Below are positions 53,417-62,380 of a DNA stretch of 64,000 bases, piece after piece (within the stretch, counting starts at the first letter, position 1; every line of letters begins with the position of its first letter). Origin of the DNA: Shewanella livingstonensis (GTDB lineage Bacteria > Pseudomonadota > Gammaproteobacteria > Enterobacterales > Shewanellaceae). The notes under the pieces are model-generated. The model was not told the origin of the DNA, did not search any database, and saw nothing but the letters and a program-made list of their open reading frames with translations. Made by a program: the position numbers and the translations under genes. Where the stretch lies: positions 2,924,001 through 2,988,000 of the forward strand of contig NZ_CP034015.1 of assembly GCF_003855395.1 (NCBI RefSeq), given 5' to 3'.

Positions 53417-53852
53417 ATGAATATCTCAGGCTTGGCATCAGCATCGCCAATTACTCAAAAATAAGCAACATACACAAGTTAGATCCAAGCCTAATATTGA
53501 TCCACAGGCATCGCCAAACGCGCAGATTGCTCAATCACATACGGTATCGATTTCAGCTGAAGGGCAACAAAAATTATCTACTGAACTCGGCGCCACGATG
53601 CACAATAATGCCACCCGCGCTGAAACCGAAAAAAGTGAACAAGCCGATATGCACAGCGAAAGCGAAAAAAAGATTGATGAACTAAAAGCACAAATAAAAG
53701 AATTACAACAACAGCGTCGAGAACTCGCTGGTGATAATTCACAACAAGCTCAAGACCAGCTTAATATGATAGATAATCAAATGATAATGCTCAATACACA
53801 GCTAATTGCCTTACTTAACACTCAAAAAGAAGCCGCTACGCCCTACTCTTGA
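53417..53852 (+). pseudogene. Coiled-coil protein gene with a frameshift in an A run
   Basis: A start at 53417 with AAAGGA upstream reads MNISGLASASPITQK and then hits TAA because of a five-A run (53457-53461). With one A less the frame continues through QVRSKPNIDPQASPNAQIAQ and SHTVSISAEGQQKL into the clear coiled-coil part KKIDELKAQIKELQQQRREL. It then ends at 53852. The whole resembles small FlxA-like proteins of Shewanella with a VSISAEGQQ motif. Either the gene is inactive, or the homopolymer is a phase-variable or sequencing-error site. An internal ATG at 53598 could still start the last 84 residues. Confidence 0.65.
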
Positions 53853-54028
53853 TAACCTATTAATATTGTAGACAGCTTCATTATTGCGTTAGGCGAGTAC
53901 ACCACTGAAAAAGCTCTGTATCCCATTTGATCATGATATAAAATAAGCTTTAGTGAATGGCTAAACTAGCTGATGAGGAAAAGTAACGACTCAGTAAAAG
54001 CTCAAATGAACCCGAGTGGATTAATCAG

Positions 54029-54079
54029 GTTACAGCCAAGCTTAAAACTGTGATAATAGCCATTATACTTGGCTGTAAC
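54029..54079. other. Inverted repeat GTTACAGCCAAG / CTTGGCTGTAAC upstream of the TrmY-like gene
   Basis: Two exact 12-base arms are separated by 27 bases and lie about 64 bp before the TrmY-like start. They could be a terminator of the preceding unit or a regulatory fold. No T run follows. Confidence 0.45.
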
Positions 54080-54142
54080 TGATTGATTATTCGACTACGT
54101 TATGCGCTTTATGCTTAATTTACTCCTAAATAGGATTTACCA

Positions 54143-54739
54143 ATGCGCGCTTTTGTAGTTCGAGCCAGAGCGGCTCCCGTTGATAGTCAGCAGTTTTTGG
54201 CGGGCATTGGCGAATCGGCTCACACTGAAATTTTAGCTCACACCTTAATGAACACTATCTTTGTTGCCCAATCTCATCGCGACGATGTAGTGGTGTATTT
54301 AGTGTTAGAAAGCACCCTCGACTTTTCTCGTACTATCTGTTTTCGCTCAAGTGAGTTAGGCCATATTGGTGGCTTTCACGAGCAAAACCTGACTAATAAA
54401 ATAGCTAAGGCATTAACCGTATCTAAGGGCATGACTAAAGAGCAATTGCGTGAGGTTGAGCCGGGTATTACAGTGCGCACAGTGAGTTTTGAAAAGTTAA
54501 TCCAAGAACTAGCCGAAGATTATCAATTGTATATGCTAGAGAAAAAAGGTACACCCGTGCGAGACGTCGAGTTTGCGCATAATCCTTGTTTTCTGCTCAC
54601 CGATCATATTCCTATGCCTAAAAAGAGCTTTAACAGCTTAAAGCGTCTTGGTACCCAACATATTAATTTGGGGCCTAAAATGTTGTTTGCATCACAATGC
54701 GTGGTGTTGATCCACAATGAATTAGATATGCGTTTGTAA
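54143..54739 (+). CDS. TrmY-like putative pseudouridine methyltransferase (UPF0217)
   Basis: The 198-residue protein belongs to the DUF358/TrmY SPOUT family. It starts MRAFVVRARAAPVDSQQFLAG, contains DDVVVYLVLESTLDFSRTICFRSSELGHIGGFHEQNLTNKIAKAL, and has the SAM-knot end PMPKKSFNSLKRLGTQHINLGPKMLFASQCVVLIHNELD. Archaeal TrmY makes N1-methylpseudouridine at position 54 of tRNA. The bacterial homologues lack some of the archaeal residues, and their target is uncertain. GG-rich ribosome-binding context precedes the ATG (TAGGAT). A broken copy of its 3' end lies at 49155-49323. Confidence 0.85.
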   Translation: MRAFVVRARAAPVDSQQFLAGIGESAHTEILAHTLMNTIFVAQSHRDDVVVYLVLESTLDFSRTICFRSSELGHIGGFHEQNLTNKIAKALTVSKGMTKEQLREVEPGITVRTVSFEKLIQELAEDYQLYMLEKKGTPVRDVEFAHNPCFLLTDHIPMPKKSFNSLKRLGTQHINLGPKMLFASQCVVLIHNELDMRL

Positions 54740-54917
54740 TGGTGGAGACCTGCGGTATTTAACAGATATATGCCTGGGCTGGGCAGCTCATGTTATAGCG
54801 CTTTTTTCACACAAACAGTAAAGCTTGGTTTGCTTGTTAAATCATCGACTCGCTTAGCATCAATACAAATGTAGGATGGTGTTAGTTAATCACTTAAGCG
54901 ACTGACTTTATCGTGTT

Positions 54918-54957
54918 AATAAGTTAGTAAGTTAATAAGTTAATAAGTTAATAAGTT
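54918..54957. repeat. Five tandem copies of the 8-bp unit AATAAGTT
   Basis: Four exact units and one with A to G (AGTAAGTT) stand in direct succession between the TrmY-like gene and the Cys-rich small protein gene. Simple repeats of this type expand or contract by slippage. They end 31 bp before the next gene and could alter its promoter spacing. Confidence 0.8.
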
Positions 54958-54988
54958 AACTATTTAAGCAAATTAGGAGAAAATCAAC

Positions 54989-55186
54989 TTGAACCAATTA
55001 ACAGAGCAGCTTATAGATTGCCCTTACTGTGGCGAAACTATTGAAATATTGATTGATTCATCCGATATGGGCGAACAGTACATCGAAGATTGCCAAGTAT
55101 GCTGCAAACCAATCAATTTTTTAGTGTCTGAAAGTGTTAATGGCGAGCTTAATGTGAATGTTTACAGTGAAGATGAAGCATTTTAA
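54989..55186 (+). CDS. CPxCG-type cysteine-rich zinc-finger-like protein
   Basis: The 65-residue acidic protein has two cysteine pairs: DCPYCGETIEI and DCQVCCKPINF, the pattern of the CPXCG-motif small proteins that bind zinc. It starts with TTG or a nearby codon after the ribosome-binding site TTAGGAGAA. The family is widespread in gammaproteobacteria. The function is unknown. Confidence 0.82.
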   Translation: MNQLTEQLIDCPYCGETIEILIDSSDMGEQYIEDCQVCCKPINFLVSESVNGELNVNVYSEDEAF

Positions 55187-55620
55187 GCAATCTAAAACTG
55201 GCTTTCGCACTTTAATAACGCAGTAAAATCTCGTCATGTAAAATGAAGTTGCTGTGTAAGTCAGTAGATTGCTCAACAATAATTATTAGTATTAAAAATA
55301 GTCGAAATGGATAGCTTATTAATATCACATTATTACCAAACCTCAGTATCAGTTAAGTAGGCTTAGTCTGGCAAAATGCTCTTATTTTCCAATGTGAGTT
55401 TTGCTAATGTGAGTTATTGCATATTCTCATGCATTGCGATCACCTAATACTATCTAAGCCGATCACCTAATACCATCCATCGCGATCACTCAATACCATC
55501 GATGCCGATCACTTTTCGGTCAAAATGGTATTGAGTGATCGGCTTGAATGGTATCGTTCAATTTGTACACTTTTTTGTCTAGCCAGTAGGTGTTTTTAAT
55601 CGTTATTCTTTTCATTTTTG

Positions 55621-57181
55621 ATGATGAGAATGACCATGCCAACGGCACCTATTTCAATGCGTAAACTTAAAGAGATTTTAAGACTAAAATACGGCTGTAA
55701 ACTCAGTCATCGTCAGATAGCAAAAAGCTTATCTGTTTCACCTTCAATCGTCTCTAAATATGCCTCTAAATCAGCAGAGCTAGACATCACTTGCTGGCCG
55801 CTCGATGAAAAGTGGGATGATCACTCCCTGCAACATGCATTCTTCAAAACAAAGCCGAGATTAAAAGGCTTTACGATCCCTGACTGGTCATTAGTTCAAC
55901 AAGAACTACGACCGAAAACCATGACCTTGTTATTGCTTTGGGAGGAATACAAAGAGCGACATGCGGAAGGATTTTACAGTTATACCCACTTCTGCCGCCA
56001 GTACAAGGCATGGCTTAAATGCCAAAAACCCTCAATGCGACAAAACCATAAGGCAGGAGAAAAACTGTTTGTGGACTATTGTGGCCCAACCATGAATATT
56101 GTTGATGGAAGTACAGGCGAATGCCGTACTGCACAGGTGTTTGTCGCGGTCATGGGTGCCTCAAATTATACTTATGCCGAAGCGACTTACAGTCAGAAAC
56201 TTGAAGATTGGGTAATGAGTCACGCCCGTTTTTTTGAGTTTCTTGGCGGCGTTCCTGAGCTGATAATTCCTGACAACCTTAAAAGTGCCGTCACCAAACC
56301 CTGTCGTTATGAGCCAGATTTAAATCCAACCTATCAACAACTAGCCACACATTACGATACGGTCATTGTGCCCGCTAGACCCTATAAACCAAAGGATAAA
56401 GCTAAGGCTGAAGTGGGTGTGCAAATTGTTGAACGTTGGATAATGGCACGTCTTCGCAATGAAACCTTCTTTAGCTTGCGTCAATTAAACTTAAAAATAC
56501 AAGAATTACTGGTCGATTTAAATCAGAGGAAAATGAAAAAGCATCCTGGCTCAAGGCTCAGTCAGTTTGACGCAATCGACAGACCAGCACTCAAACCACT
56601 GCCCACACAGCCTTACTGCTATACCTTAGTAAAACAGGTGAGCGTGCATATTGATTATCATGTAGAAATTGAAAAGCACTACTACTCAGTGCCACATACC
56701 TTGATTAAACAAAAGCTTGAAGCCCATGCTTCAGGGCAATTGGTGACACTCTACCATCAAGGCATACAAGTGGCTGTTCACCCTAGATCGCACCGAGAAG
56801 GTGCGCATACAACACTTGAGCTACACATGCCTATCGCTCATCAAAAGCAACAGCAATGGACACCGCAGCGATTTGAAAAGTGGGCAAGTAAATTCGGCGC
56901 ATCAACTGAGCAATTTGTCATGCAACTGATGCAAGCTAAAAAGCACCCAGAGCAAAGCTACCGTGCTTTGTATGGGGTTGTTAAGCCTAGGCAAGAAGTT
57001 TACTGACCACCGGCTTGAAGCGGCCTGTCATCGCGCCTTAGCCACAGGTGTCACGCGAGTAAAACAAGTAAAGAACATATTAGAAAAAGGCTTGGATAAA
57101 CAACCATTACCACAAGCCCAAGGTGATTTACTACAAGAAATTGACCATAAAAATATCCGTGGCAACGACTATTACCATTAA
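55621..57181 (+). pseudogene. istA: IS21 transposase gene istA with a one-base frameshift near the 3' end
   Basis: The first part encodes about 461 residues: an N-terminal HTH (HRQIAKSLSVSPSIVSKYAS), the rve integrase core with Asp in KLFVDYCGPTM (about 140), Asp in ELIIPDNLKSAV (about 222) and Glu in KDKAKAEVGVQIVERWI, and a beta-barrel domain. It ends early as RALYGVVKPRQEVY. The expected end, CMGLLSLGKKFTDHRLEAAC and RALATGVTRVKQVKNILEKG, is in another frame until 57181. Removal of one T from GCTTTGTATGG at about 56967 would restore the frame. The transposase is probably inactive, although the catalytic core is complete. Confidence 0.85.
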
Positions 57182-57211
57182 TCCAGAGCTCAATAAAATG
57201 AAGAAAATCCC

Positions 57212-57976
57212 ATGCAAAATATCAATCAACAAGTCAATAACCAGTTAAGTAACTTAAAGCTAAGCGGTATACGTGATGCGCTATTGCTGCAATACGAGCA
57301 ACCCAACCTGTACGTTGAACAAAGCTTCGAAGAGCGGTTAAGTTTATTACTTGAGCATGAAATAACGCAGCGTGACCAGCGTAAAATTGATCGCCTAACG
57401 AGCCAGGCAAAATTCAGAGTTGGCGGCACACTTGGCCAACTAAACTATGGTGCAGCAAGACAGCTTGATAAAGCGCAGATCCGCTCATTAGCACAAGGTG
57501 AATGGCTTCGCCTTCACCAAAATATCTTGATCACCGGTGCAACGGGTTGCGGTAAAACGTATTTAGCTTGCGCTCTTGGTCAAAACCATTGCCAACAAGG
57601 GAGTAGCGTTTATTATTTTAGACTCAAAGAGCTGTTAGAAAAAATGTTCTTAGCGCAAGCGGATGGTAGTTATCGCAAACTAATCAATAAACTAAGTAAT
57701 GCGAGTTTACTGATTTTAGATGATTGGGGATTAGAGCCATTAACAGCGCAACAACGTAGCGATTTACTAGAATTAATTGATGCGAGATACGATACAAAAT
57801 CGACCTTAATAGCGAGTCAATTACCGATAGCCAATTGGTATGAAATGATAGGAGAATCGACACATGCCGATGCGATTTTAGATCGGCTTGTTCACGGGGC
57901 AATAAAGTTAGAATTAAAAGGTGAATCGATGCAAAAAAAACTAAATTCCTTGACTGAAGCCGATCACTCAAGCTAG
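57212..57976 (+). CDS. istB: IS21 helper ATPase IstB
   Basis: The 254-residue AAA+ ATPase is of DnaC/IstB type: Walker A in LITGATGCGKTYLACALGQ (about residue 108), Walker B in SLLILDDWGLEPLTAQQ, sensor ASQLPIANWYEMIGESTHADAILDRLVHGA. It selects target DNA and activates IstA. It lies 30 bp after the end of istA and is intact. Confidence 0.94.
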   Translation: MQNINQQVNNQLSNLKLSGIRDALLLQYEQPNLYVEQSFEERLSLLLEHEITQRDQRKIDRLTSQAKFRVGGTLGQLNYGAARQLDKAQIRSLAQGEWLRLHQNILITGATGCGKTYLACALGQNHCQQGSSVYYFRLKELLEKMFLAQADGSYRKLINKLSNASLLILDDWGLEPLTAQQRSDLLELIDARYDTKSTLIASQLPIANWYEMIGESTHADAILDRLVHGAIKLELKGESMQKKLNSLTEADHSS

Positions 57977-58055
57977 ATTTTACTGAGGTCTACTGGCGAA
58001 CAAAAAAGTGATCTGCATGAATGGTATTGACCGATCGGCATCATGGTATTACGCA

Positions 58056-58523
58056 CTAGACAGAGTAAACAGTCACGAACAAGTGCCGAGCGAGAAAAAG
58101 AGCCGTGGTTACTGGCAACATCGCTATGCAGTAGCAGAAATGCAGCTAAAAGAGTCGTTAAAATTTATGCCACGAGGATGCAAATAGAAGAGAGCTTTAG
58201 GGATGTCAAAACGGGTTTGAAAATGAATGATAGTGGCTCAAGGATTACGCATAAGCTCAGCGTATTGTTACTCATCGCCTGCTTATCTCAATTTATGTTA
58301 TACCTGTTAGGGTTGGCAGTTAAAGCGGCTGATAAACATAGACAATACCAAGCGAATTCAATCAAGCACTGTAATGTTTTATCAAATCAATTTATAGGAT
58401 TAAGGGCCTATAAAGATAAGTCTTTGAGGCTACTGAAGTCTCACTGGTTAGCAGGAATTAAGATGCTACAATCGTTAATCAAGGATCCACAAGCATGCTA
58501 TTAAATTCGTGGGGATCCCTCAG
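58056..58523 (+). pseudogene. Truncated IS10-like (IS4 family) transposase remnant
   Basis: From the right edge of the IS21 element a frame encodes the last 150 residues of an IS10-type transposase. EPWLLATSL and IYATRMQIEESFRDVKTGLK (the YREK region with catalytic Glu) are clear, as are YQANSIKHCNVLS and the C-terminus. It ends next to the IS10-like terminus GGGGATCCCTCAG (58511-58523). The N-terminal 250 residues with both catalytic Asp are missing. It is a different copy from that at 3779-5096 (about half the residues match). Confidence 0.85.
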
Positions 58524-58584
58524 AATCAGCCCCCGCCCTGTACCTATACTTTTAATCATGTATATTACCGTTATTAATAGTCTA

Positions 58585-59436
58585 GGGGCTGTTGATCTTT
58601 GTTTGAATTTTGTGCGAAGAAGGTAATCTCGTATAATTCACTTCGCCAAAAACAAATACAACGAGATTACCATGCCCCGATTAATGCTCACTGATGAGAT
58701 GTGGTCGAAGCTAAAAGCTATTCTGCTTGATGATAGAGTTTATAACAAGCAAGAGCATCGATTTACGATGGAAGGGATCCTTTACCGATTGCGTGTCGGC
58801 TGCCCTTGGCGAGATTTACCTGAATATTTTGGCTTATGGAATACCATTTACCGTCGTTTTTTACTGTGGTCAAGAAAAGGTATTTTACTCAGGCTGTTCA
58901 AAACATTATCGACTAATAGTGATACTGAATGGGAATTTATTGATGGAAGTTATGTAAAAGCCCATCAACACAGTTCAGGTGCATCATCTGATGAAAATCA
59001 AGCAATTGGGCTAAGTCGTGGTGGTAATACAAGCAAAATCCATCTCGCGGTAGATAGCTATGGTTTACCGATAGAATTCATTGTTACAGGTGGAGAAGTT
59101 CATGATAGTAAAGCAGCTAATGCCCTTATTGAACTGTTGCCACAAAGTCATTTTATTATTGCAGACAAAGGCTACGACAGTGAAGCGATTAGAGATAAAG
59201 TGCGTGAATGTGGTTCCAAGCCAGTGATCCCTAGAAGACAAAATTCGAAGCAAGGAAATGGAGATATCGATTGGTGTTTATACAAATATCGGCATTTAGT
59301 TGAAAATGCTTTTGCTCGGCTTAAGCATTTTAGAGCGATAGCGACCCGCTATGATAAATTGAAAATTAATTTTGAAAGCCTGCTGGCTCTAGCTTGCTCT
59401 ATAATTTGGCTGCCAATGTGAAAGATCAACAGCCCC
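58585..59436 (+). mobile_element. IS5-family (IS427-like) insertion sequence, intact copy
   Basis: This 852-bp element has inverted ends GGGGCTGTTGATCTTT, flanked by TA on both sides. The sequence is identical to the copy at 17656-18506 apart from the one base missing there. Near identity of two copies more than 40 kb apart shows recent activity. Confidence 0.94.
58672..59421 (+). CDS. IS5-family transposase (intact)
   Basis: The 249-residue protein has an N-terminal DUF4096-like domain (MPRLMLTDEMWSKLKAILLD, then YRLRVGCPWRDLPEYFGLWNTIYRRF). The DDE core has Asp in WEFIDGSYVKAHQHSSGA (about 92), Asp in FIIADKGYDSEAIRDKV (about 163) and Glu in HLVENAFARLKHFRAIATRYDK (about 207). The gene fills the element. 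It is probably also the enzyme that moves the frameshifted copy at 17.7 kb and the 290-bp miniature element at 49.5 kb. Confidence 0.94.
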   Translation: MPRLMLTDEMWSKLKAILLDDRVYNKQEHRFTMEGILYRLRVGCPWRDLPEYFGLWNTIYRRFLLWSRKGILLRLFKTLSTNSDTEWEFIDGSYVKAHQHSSGASSDENQAIGLSRGGNTSKIHLAVDSYGLPIEFIVTGGEVHDSKAANALIELLPQSHFIIADKGYDSEAIRDKVRECGSKPVIPRRQNSKQGNGDIDWCLYKYRHLVENAFARLKHFRAIATRYDKLKINFESLLALACSIIWLPM

Positions 59437-59820
59437 TAATGCTTTCACAATAAAACAAGTATTCCCTGAATACAATTAACATCACATATAATGCAATAAA
59501 ATATAAAGCAATCATAAGTGATGGTTTTGTGACTCTAATTTTTAAACTAAAAAATAAAATAAACATTATAAAGTACTACACAGTTACACGTCGACTACGC
59601 CTTATTTAACTACTACTAAAGCACTAAATAAAATTGTTTTCTATGAAAACAATAAAAGACTCTTGAAACAGAGCTAAGTACGCAGTATATTATTCGAAAT
59701 TTCTTAAGGAAGAGATGCTTTTTACATTAAAAGTAACTATGTTATTTAAGTTATCATCAAGGCGAATGAATAAATATTTCATTTTATTCTTAAATCTCCC
59801 AACACAATTTATAGACTAAG
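59437..59820. other. AT-rich region upstream of the four-gene cassette
   Basis: About 75 percent A+T with no frame of note. It should contain the promoter of the cassette. No specific box could be picked with confidence. The composition differs from the core region and fits acquired DNA. Confidence 0.4.
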
Positions 59821-59829
59821 GTGAATATA

Positions 59830-60315
59830 ATGTTCAAAAAAAATATTATTACAATTGCGCTGTTAACGCTTTCCTCATTTACAGCTAATGCAGCAGATAT
59901 GAAAACAAAAATAGAAATAAAAAAAGCAGAAGAGAGCATACAAGAAGCAAAAGTAAAACTAGTCAGTGCATGTGGTAATAAAGAGGTTAAATTCAATATT
60001 GATTGGACAAATTACGACAGTTACGATTATAAAAAACTGAGACGCTCACAGGAACAAATTGTACGTTTCAGTGGTGCATTAATAGTCAAACTTGTAGAGA
60101 ACCTTACCGAAATATGTTCTCAAGGTGAATATGCAGAAATGTATAAAAGTGAGCTTGCTAAGATATCGCAAATAAACATATCTGGTCATAAAGATCAGGA
60201 ATTAAGAGATGCTTCATTCAAACTTGAAAATGAAGGCGGAACCCTTTTAATGGAACTAAATGCATCTTCTGCTTATGATTCAAAATTTGAAAAACTACTT
60301 AAAGCACTTTGGTAA
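59830..60315 (+). CDS. Exported protein of unknown function (cassette gene 1)
   Basis: From the ATG at 59830 (AAGGTG upstream) the product has 161 residues with a signal peptide (MFKKNIITIALLTLSSFTANA-AD). The mature part is helical at first (IEIKKAEESIQEAKVKLV), then has SACGNKEVKFNIDWTNYDSY and LVENLTEICSQGEYAEMYKS, with two cysteines that may pair in the periplasm. I see a weak parallel with cassette gene 4 (NIDWTNYD versus EVNWSTLE, LTEICSQGEYAE versus FKEMCSEDFARE), so the two may share a fold, one exported and one cytosolic. The family is not recognised. Confidence 0.65.
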   Translation: MFKKNIITIALLTLSSFTANAADMKTKIEIKKAEESIQEAKVKLVSACGNKEVKFNIDWTNYDSYDYKKLRRSQEQIVRFSGALIVKLVENLTEICSQGEYAEMYKSELAKISQINISGHKDQELRDASFKLENEGGTLLMELNASSAYDSKFEKLLKALW

Positions 60316-60355
60316 ATATTAGACTGTTATGAACTTATTCATTTTAAGGAATAAA

Positions 60356-61123
60356 ATGAAAACTTTTTTAGTAACTACATTGCTTTGTTTTAGTTTCTCT
60401 ACCAATGCTCACTGCTATAGTGATACGGTGAATGAGCAAGAAATACAGATACTCGTAAAACAAGGAAGTTTTCAGGAAGCTATTGATATTTTACCTGAAA
60501 TATCACCTTCAAAACGTTCTCTAGAATGGAGAATTTTAGCTAAAAAATCATTCGCCAATTTAATTGAACAAAATATGGCCAGCGGAAATTTTCACGGTAA
60601 TATTGAACATGGTTCAGTTATAAAATCTAGGTATCCATTTCTACTTAAAGATACTAAAATCATGAGTAGCATATTTAAGAGTGGATTGTTCATTAATCCG
60701 AACTGTAACACTCGCTTTGATAATGAATGCATGTCCATGCTAGGTTACGCTTTAGCCTTTAACAATGATGGTCCTAAAGTGGCTGCGGGGCTGGTAGAAA
60801 ATAACAGAAATCAGATGGCTGGTGAACCCTTAGAATTAATTCAACTTTATGAAATGGCGGCAAAAACTAAACTAAATGAAATTTGTTCTGATGAGAAGTT
60901 ACAAAATGCAGTTAGCTTAGCTGCATCAAAAAATGACAAAGTTTACCAAAACTTTGCTTTTAGCATAGTAACTAAATCTTGTGATAAGTTTATGTTTAAA
61001 TCTCTTGAAGATAATCTACATCGTGATGACACTATTCAAAAATTAATGTGCAAGCCAATGAGCGTATCCAAGCAACTAGGTAAAATTAGTCTTATGGTAT
61101 GTAAAGACAAAGGTTTAATTTAA
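60356..61123 (+). CDS. Exported helical-repeat protein of unknown function (cassette gene 2)
   Basis: From the ATG at 60356 (TAAGGA upstream) the product has 255 residues with a signal peptide (MKTFLVTTLLCFSFSTNA-HC). The mature protein is helical with a Sel1/TPR-like look (VKQGSFQEAIDILPEISPSK, then MLGYALAFNNDGPKVAAGLV). It has several cysteines (NPNCNTRFDNECMSM, KLNEICSDEKL, TKSCDKFM, MVCKDKG), likely disulfide-bonded. It starts 41 bp after gene 1. No known domain could be assigned by eye. Confidence 0.65.
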   Translation: MKTFLVTTLLCFSFSTNAHCYSDTVNEQEIQILVKQGSFQEAIDILPEISPSKRSLEWRILAKKSFANLIEQNMASGNFHGNIEHGSVIKSRYPFLLKDTKIMSSIFKSGLFINPNCNTRFDNECMSMLGYALAFNNDGPKVAAGLVENNRNQMAGEPLELIQLYEMAAKTKLNEICSDEKLQNAVSLAASKNDKVYQNFAFSIVTKSCDKFMFKSLEDNLHRDDTIQKLMCKPMSVSKQLGKISLMVCKDKGLI

Positions 61124-61161
61124 TGTTATCTAATTTCCTATGAAAAATTAAAAGAGAATTT

Positions 61162-61821
61162 ATGCTTCCATCTTCATATGAAATATTTATCTCTTCTTTT
61201 GACAAGATTTTAGAGAGAATAAAACAAAAAGAGAATATAGAACCGCCAAAAATCGTTTTAAATGATAAATTTGGACACTGCTATATTGGATTCCTAACTC
61301 ACTTAGACTTAGATAATAGAGTTTTAGTTTTATATTCAAAAGAAGATGTTATAACATACATTCAGATCGAAAACATAGCATCAATTGGTTTGTTAAATGC
61401 AAAAACAAAATTGCATTTATTAGAAATAAATAACAAAAAAGTTAATGCTTTTGATTCAAAATTAGAACCAGCTATTTCATTAGATGAAAAATCAGAGATG
61501 ATTGAAGAAGCCATTAAAAAAAATCTCGGTATAAAAATTAAATTTATCCCACCAAATATAGAAATGTATGACAGTGTTGTGATAGACAATGTATTATCGT
61601 TAATAGATAGCACTTTCGATTCATTAATGGAGATAGCTGATGATGAATTTGGTAAAAACTTAGTCTCAAAAGTTGATGCGATTGAGTTTGTTAATGTTGA
61701 TAATAACTTTCTTTCTTTAACTAAAACAAATAACCGAATAACATTAAAGTATTGTTTGTCAAAAAGCCTCCCAAATGACTACAACTCTTTAATAAAAAAC
61801 AAGCTAGAAAAAACTTTGTAA
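61162..61821 (+). CDS. Cytosolic protein of unknown function (cassette gene 3)
   Basis: The 219-residue product has no signal peptide or membrane helix. Residues 40-80 look like a five-strand Sm-like or SH3-like barrel (FGHCYIGFLTHLDLDNRVLV, then VITYIQIENIASIGLLNA). The middle is acidic and helical, and the end has a second beta stretch (VDAIEFVNVDNNFLSLTKTN) and a Lys-rich tail. It starts 38 bp after gene 2. The family is not recognised. Confidence 0.65.
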   Translation: MLPSSYEIFISSFDKILERIKQKENIEPPKIVLNDKFGHCYIGFLTHLDLDNRVLVLYSKEDVITYIQIENIASIGLLNAKTKLHLLEINNKKVNAFDSKLEPAISLDEKSEMIEEAIKKNLGIKIKFIPPNIEMYDSVVIDNVLSLIDSTFDSLMEIADDEFGKNLVSKVDAIEFVNVDNNFLSLTKTNNRITLKYCLSKSLPNDYNSLIKNKLEKTL

Positions 61822-61859
61822 TTTCGTAATAAAACCTACTATTAATATGGAGATTTAAA

Positions 61860-62270
61860 ATGGGTTTAGCAGAAAGACGTGCGACAAAAGAATTTCAAGA
61901 CAATCGCTTAGAATCTTTGAAAGAGAAAATATTCAAAGATGCAGGTTTTAAGTTTGAAATTGAAGTTAACTGGTCTACTTTAGAAGTGGATCGTTTCAGT
62001 CACTTATATGATGAGTGCTGGCCAAAAGTTTACTTCCAACCTCTTGCAAAAGCATTTAAGGAAATGTGTTCTGAAGATTTTGCAAGAGAAGTAATACAAG
62101 AGTCGTTAAAGAAAGTAGTTATTCAGAATTATAGTGATAATCACAGAAGTGATAAATTTGCTGAATTCAAAAGTGGAACGCTAACATTAAATCACTCTCC
62201 AATTACGAATGTAGATCAAGTAGATGATCGAGCATTTAATATTCAACATGTTGTTGAAAAAGAACTCTAG
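61860..62270 (+). CDS. Cytosolic protein of unknown function, possible relative of cassette gene 1 (cassette gene 4)
   Basis: The 136-residue product has GGAG ahead of the ATG and no signal peptide. It begins MGLAERRATKEFQDNRLESL, then FKFEIEVNWSTLEVDRFSHL and AFKEMCSEDFAREVIQESLK. The order and spacing of the W, acidic-hydrophobic and MC/IC blocks resemble the mature part of gene 1. It starts 38 bp after gene 3, the same spacing as between genes 2 and 3. No family is known to me. A secreted effector with a cytosolic counterpart is one possible reading, without proof. Confidence 0.65.
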   Translation: MGLAERRATKEFQDNRLESLKEKIFKDAGFKFEIEVNWSTLEVDRFSHLYDECWPKVYFQPLAKAFKEMCSEDFAREVIQESLKKVVIQNYSDNHRSDKFAEFKSGTLTLNHSPITNVDQVDDRAFNIQHVVEKEL

Positions 62271-62380
62271 TTTAAATTAGCTCTTAAAAAATAAATTTTA
62301 AGAATCTAAGATTTAAGTTATTACATAGAAGCTGATTATACTTTTTAACCAGCTTCTAAAATAAATTCCCTCTATAAATC

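Larger units (their letters stand above)
55435..58055 (+). mobile_element. IS21-family insertion sequence, about 2.6 kb
   Basis: It contains istA- and istB-type genes in the standard order. The ends start TGCG. The left end carries three or four direct repeats of the type GATCACCTAATACCATC (55438-55515) plus an inverted one. The right end carries two matching inverted ones (GGTATTGACCGATCGGCATC, GGTATTACGCA), as known for IS21 multiple terminal repeats. The flanks (CTCATGCAT left, CTAGACAG right) show no target duplication. The right flank is the middle of an IS10-like transposase gene whose 5' part is missing. A deletion joined to the insertion is likely. Confidence 0.85.

Noticed and set aside
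53497..53685. 62-codon plus-strand frame
   Set aside because: It lies in the wrong frame of the coiled-coil gene, whose repaired frame reads as coding over the same bases.
54918..54957. CRISPR array
   Set aside because: The units are 8 bp and contiguous with no spacers, and no cas gene is present.
55438..55515. CRISPR-like repeats GATCACCTAATACCATC
   Set aside because: They are the multiple terminal repeats of the IS21 element, matched by inverted ones at the other end.
56963..57181. Separate 72-codon gene between istA and istB
   Set aside because: Its sequence is the expected C-terminus of IstA in a shifted frame, so it is part of the broken istA.
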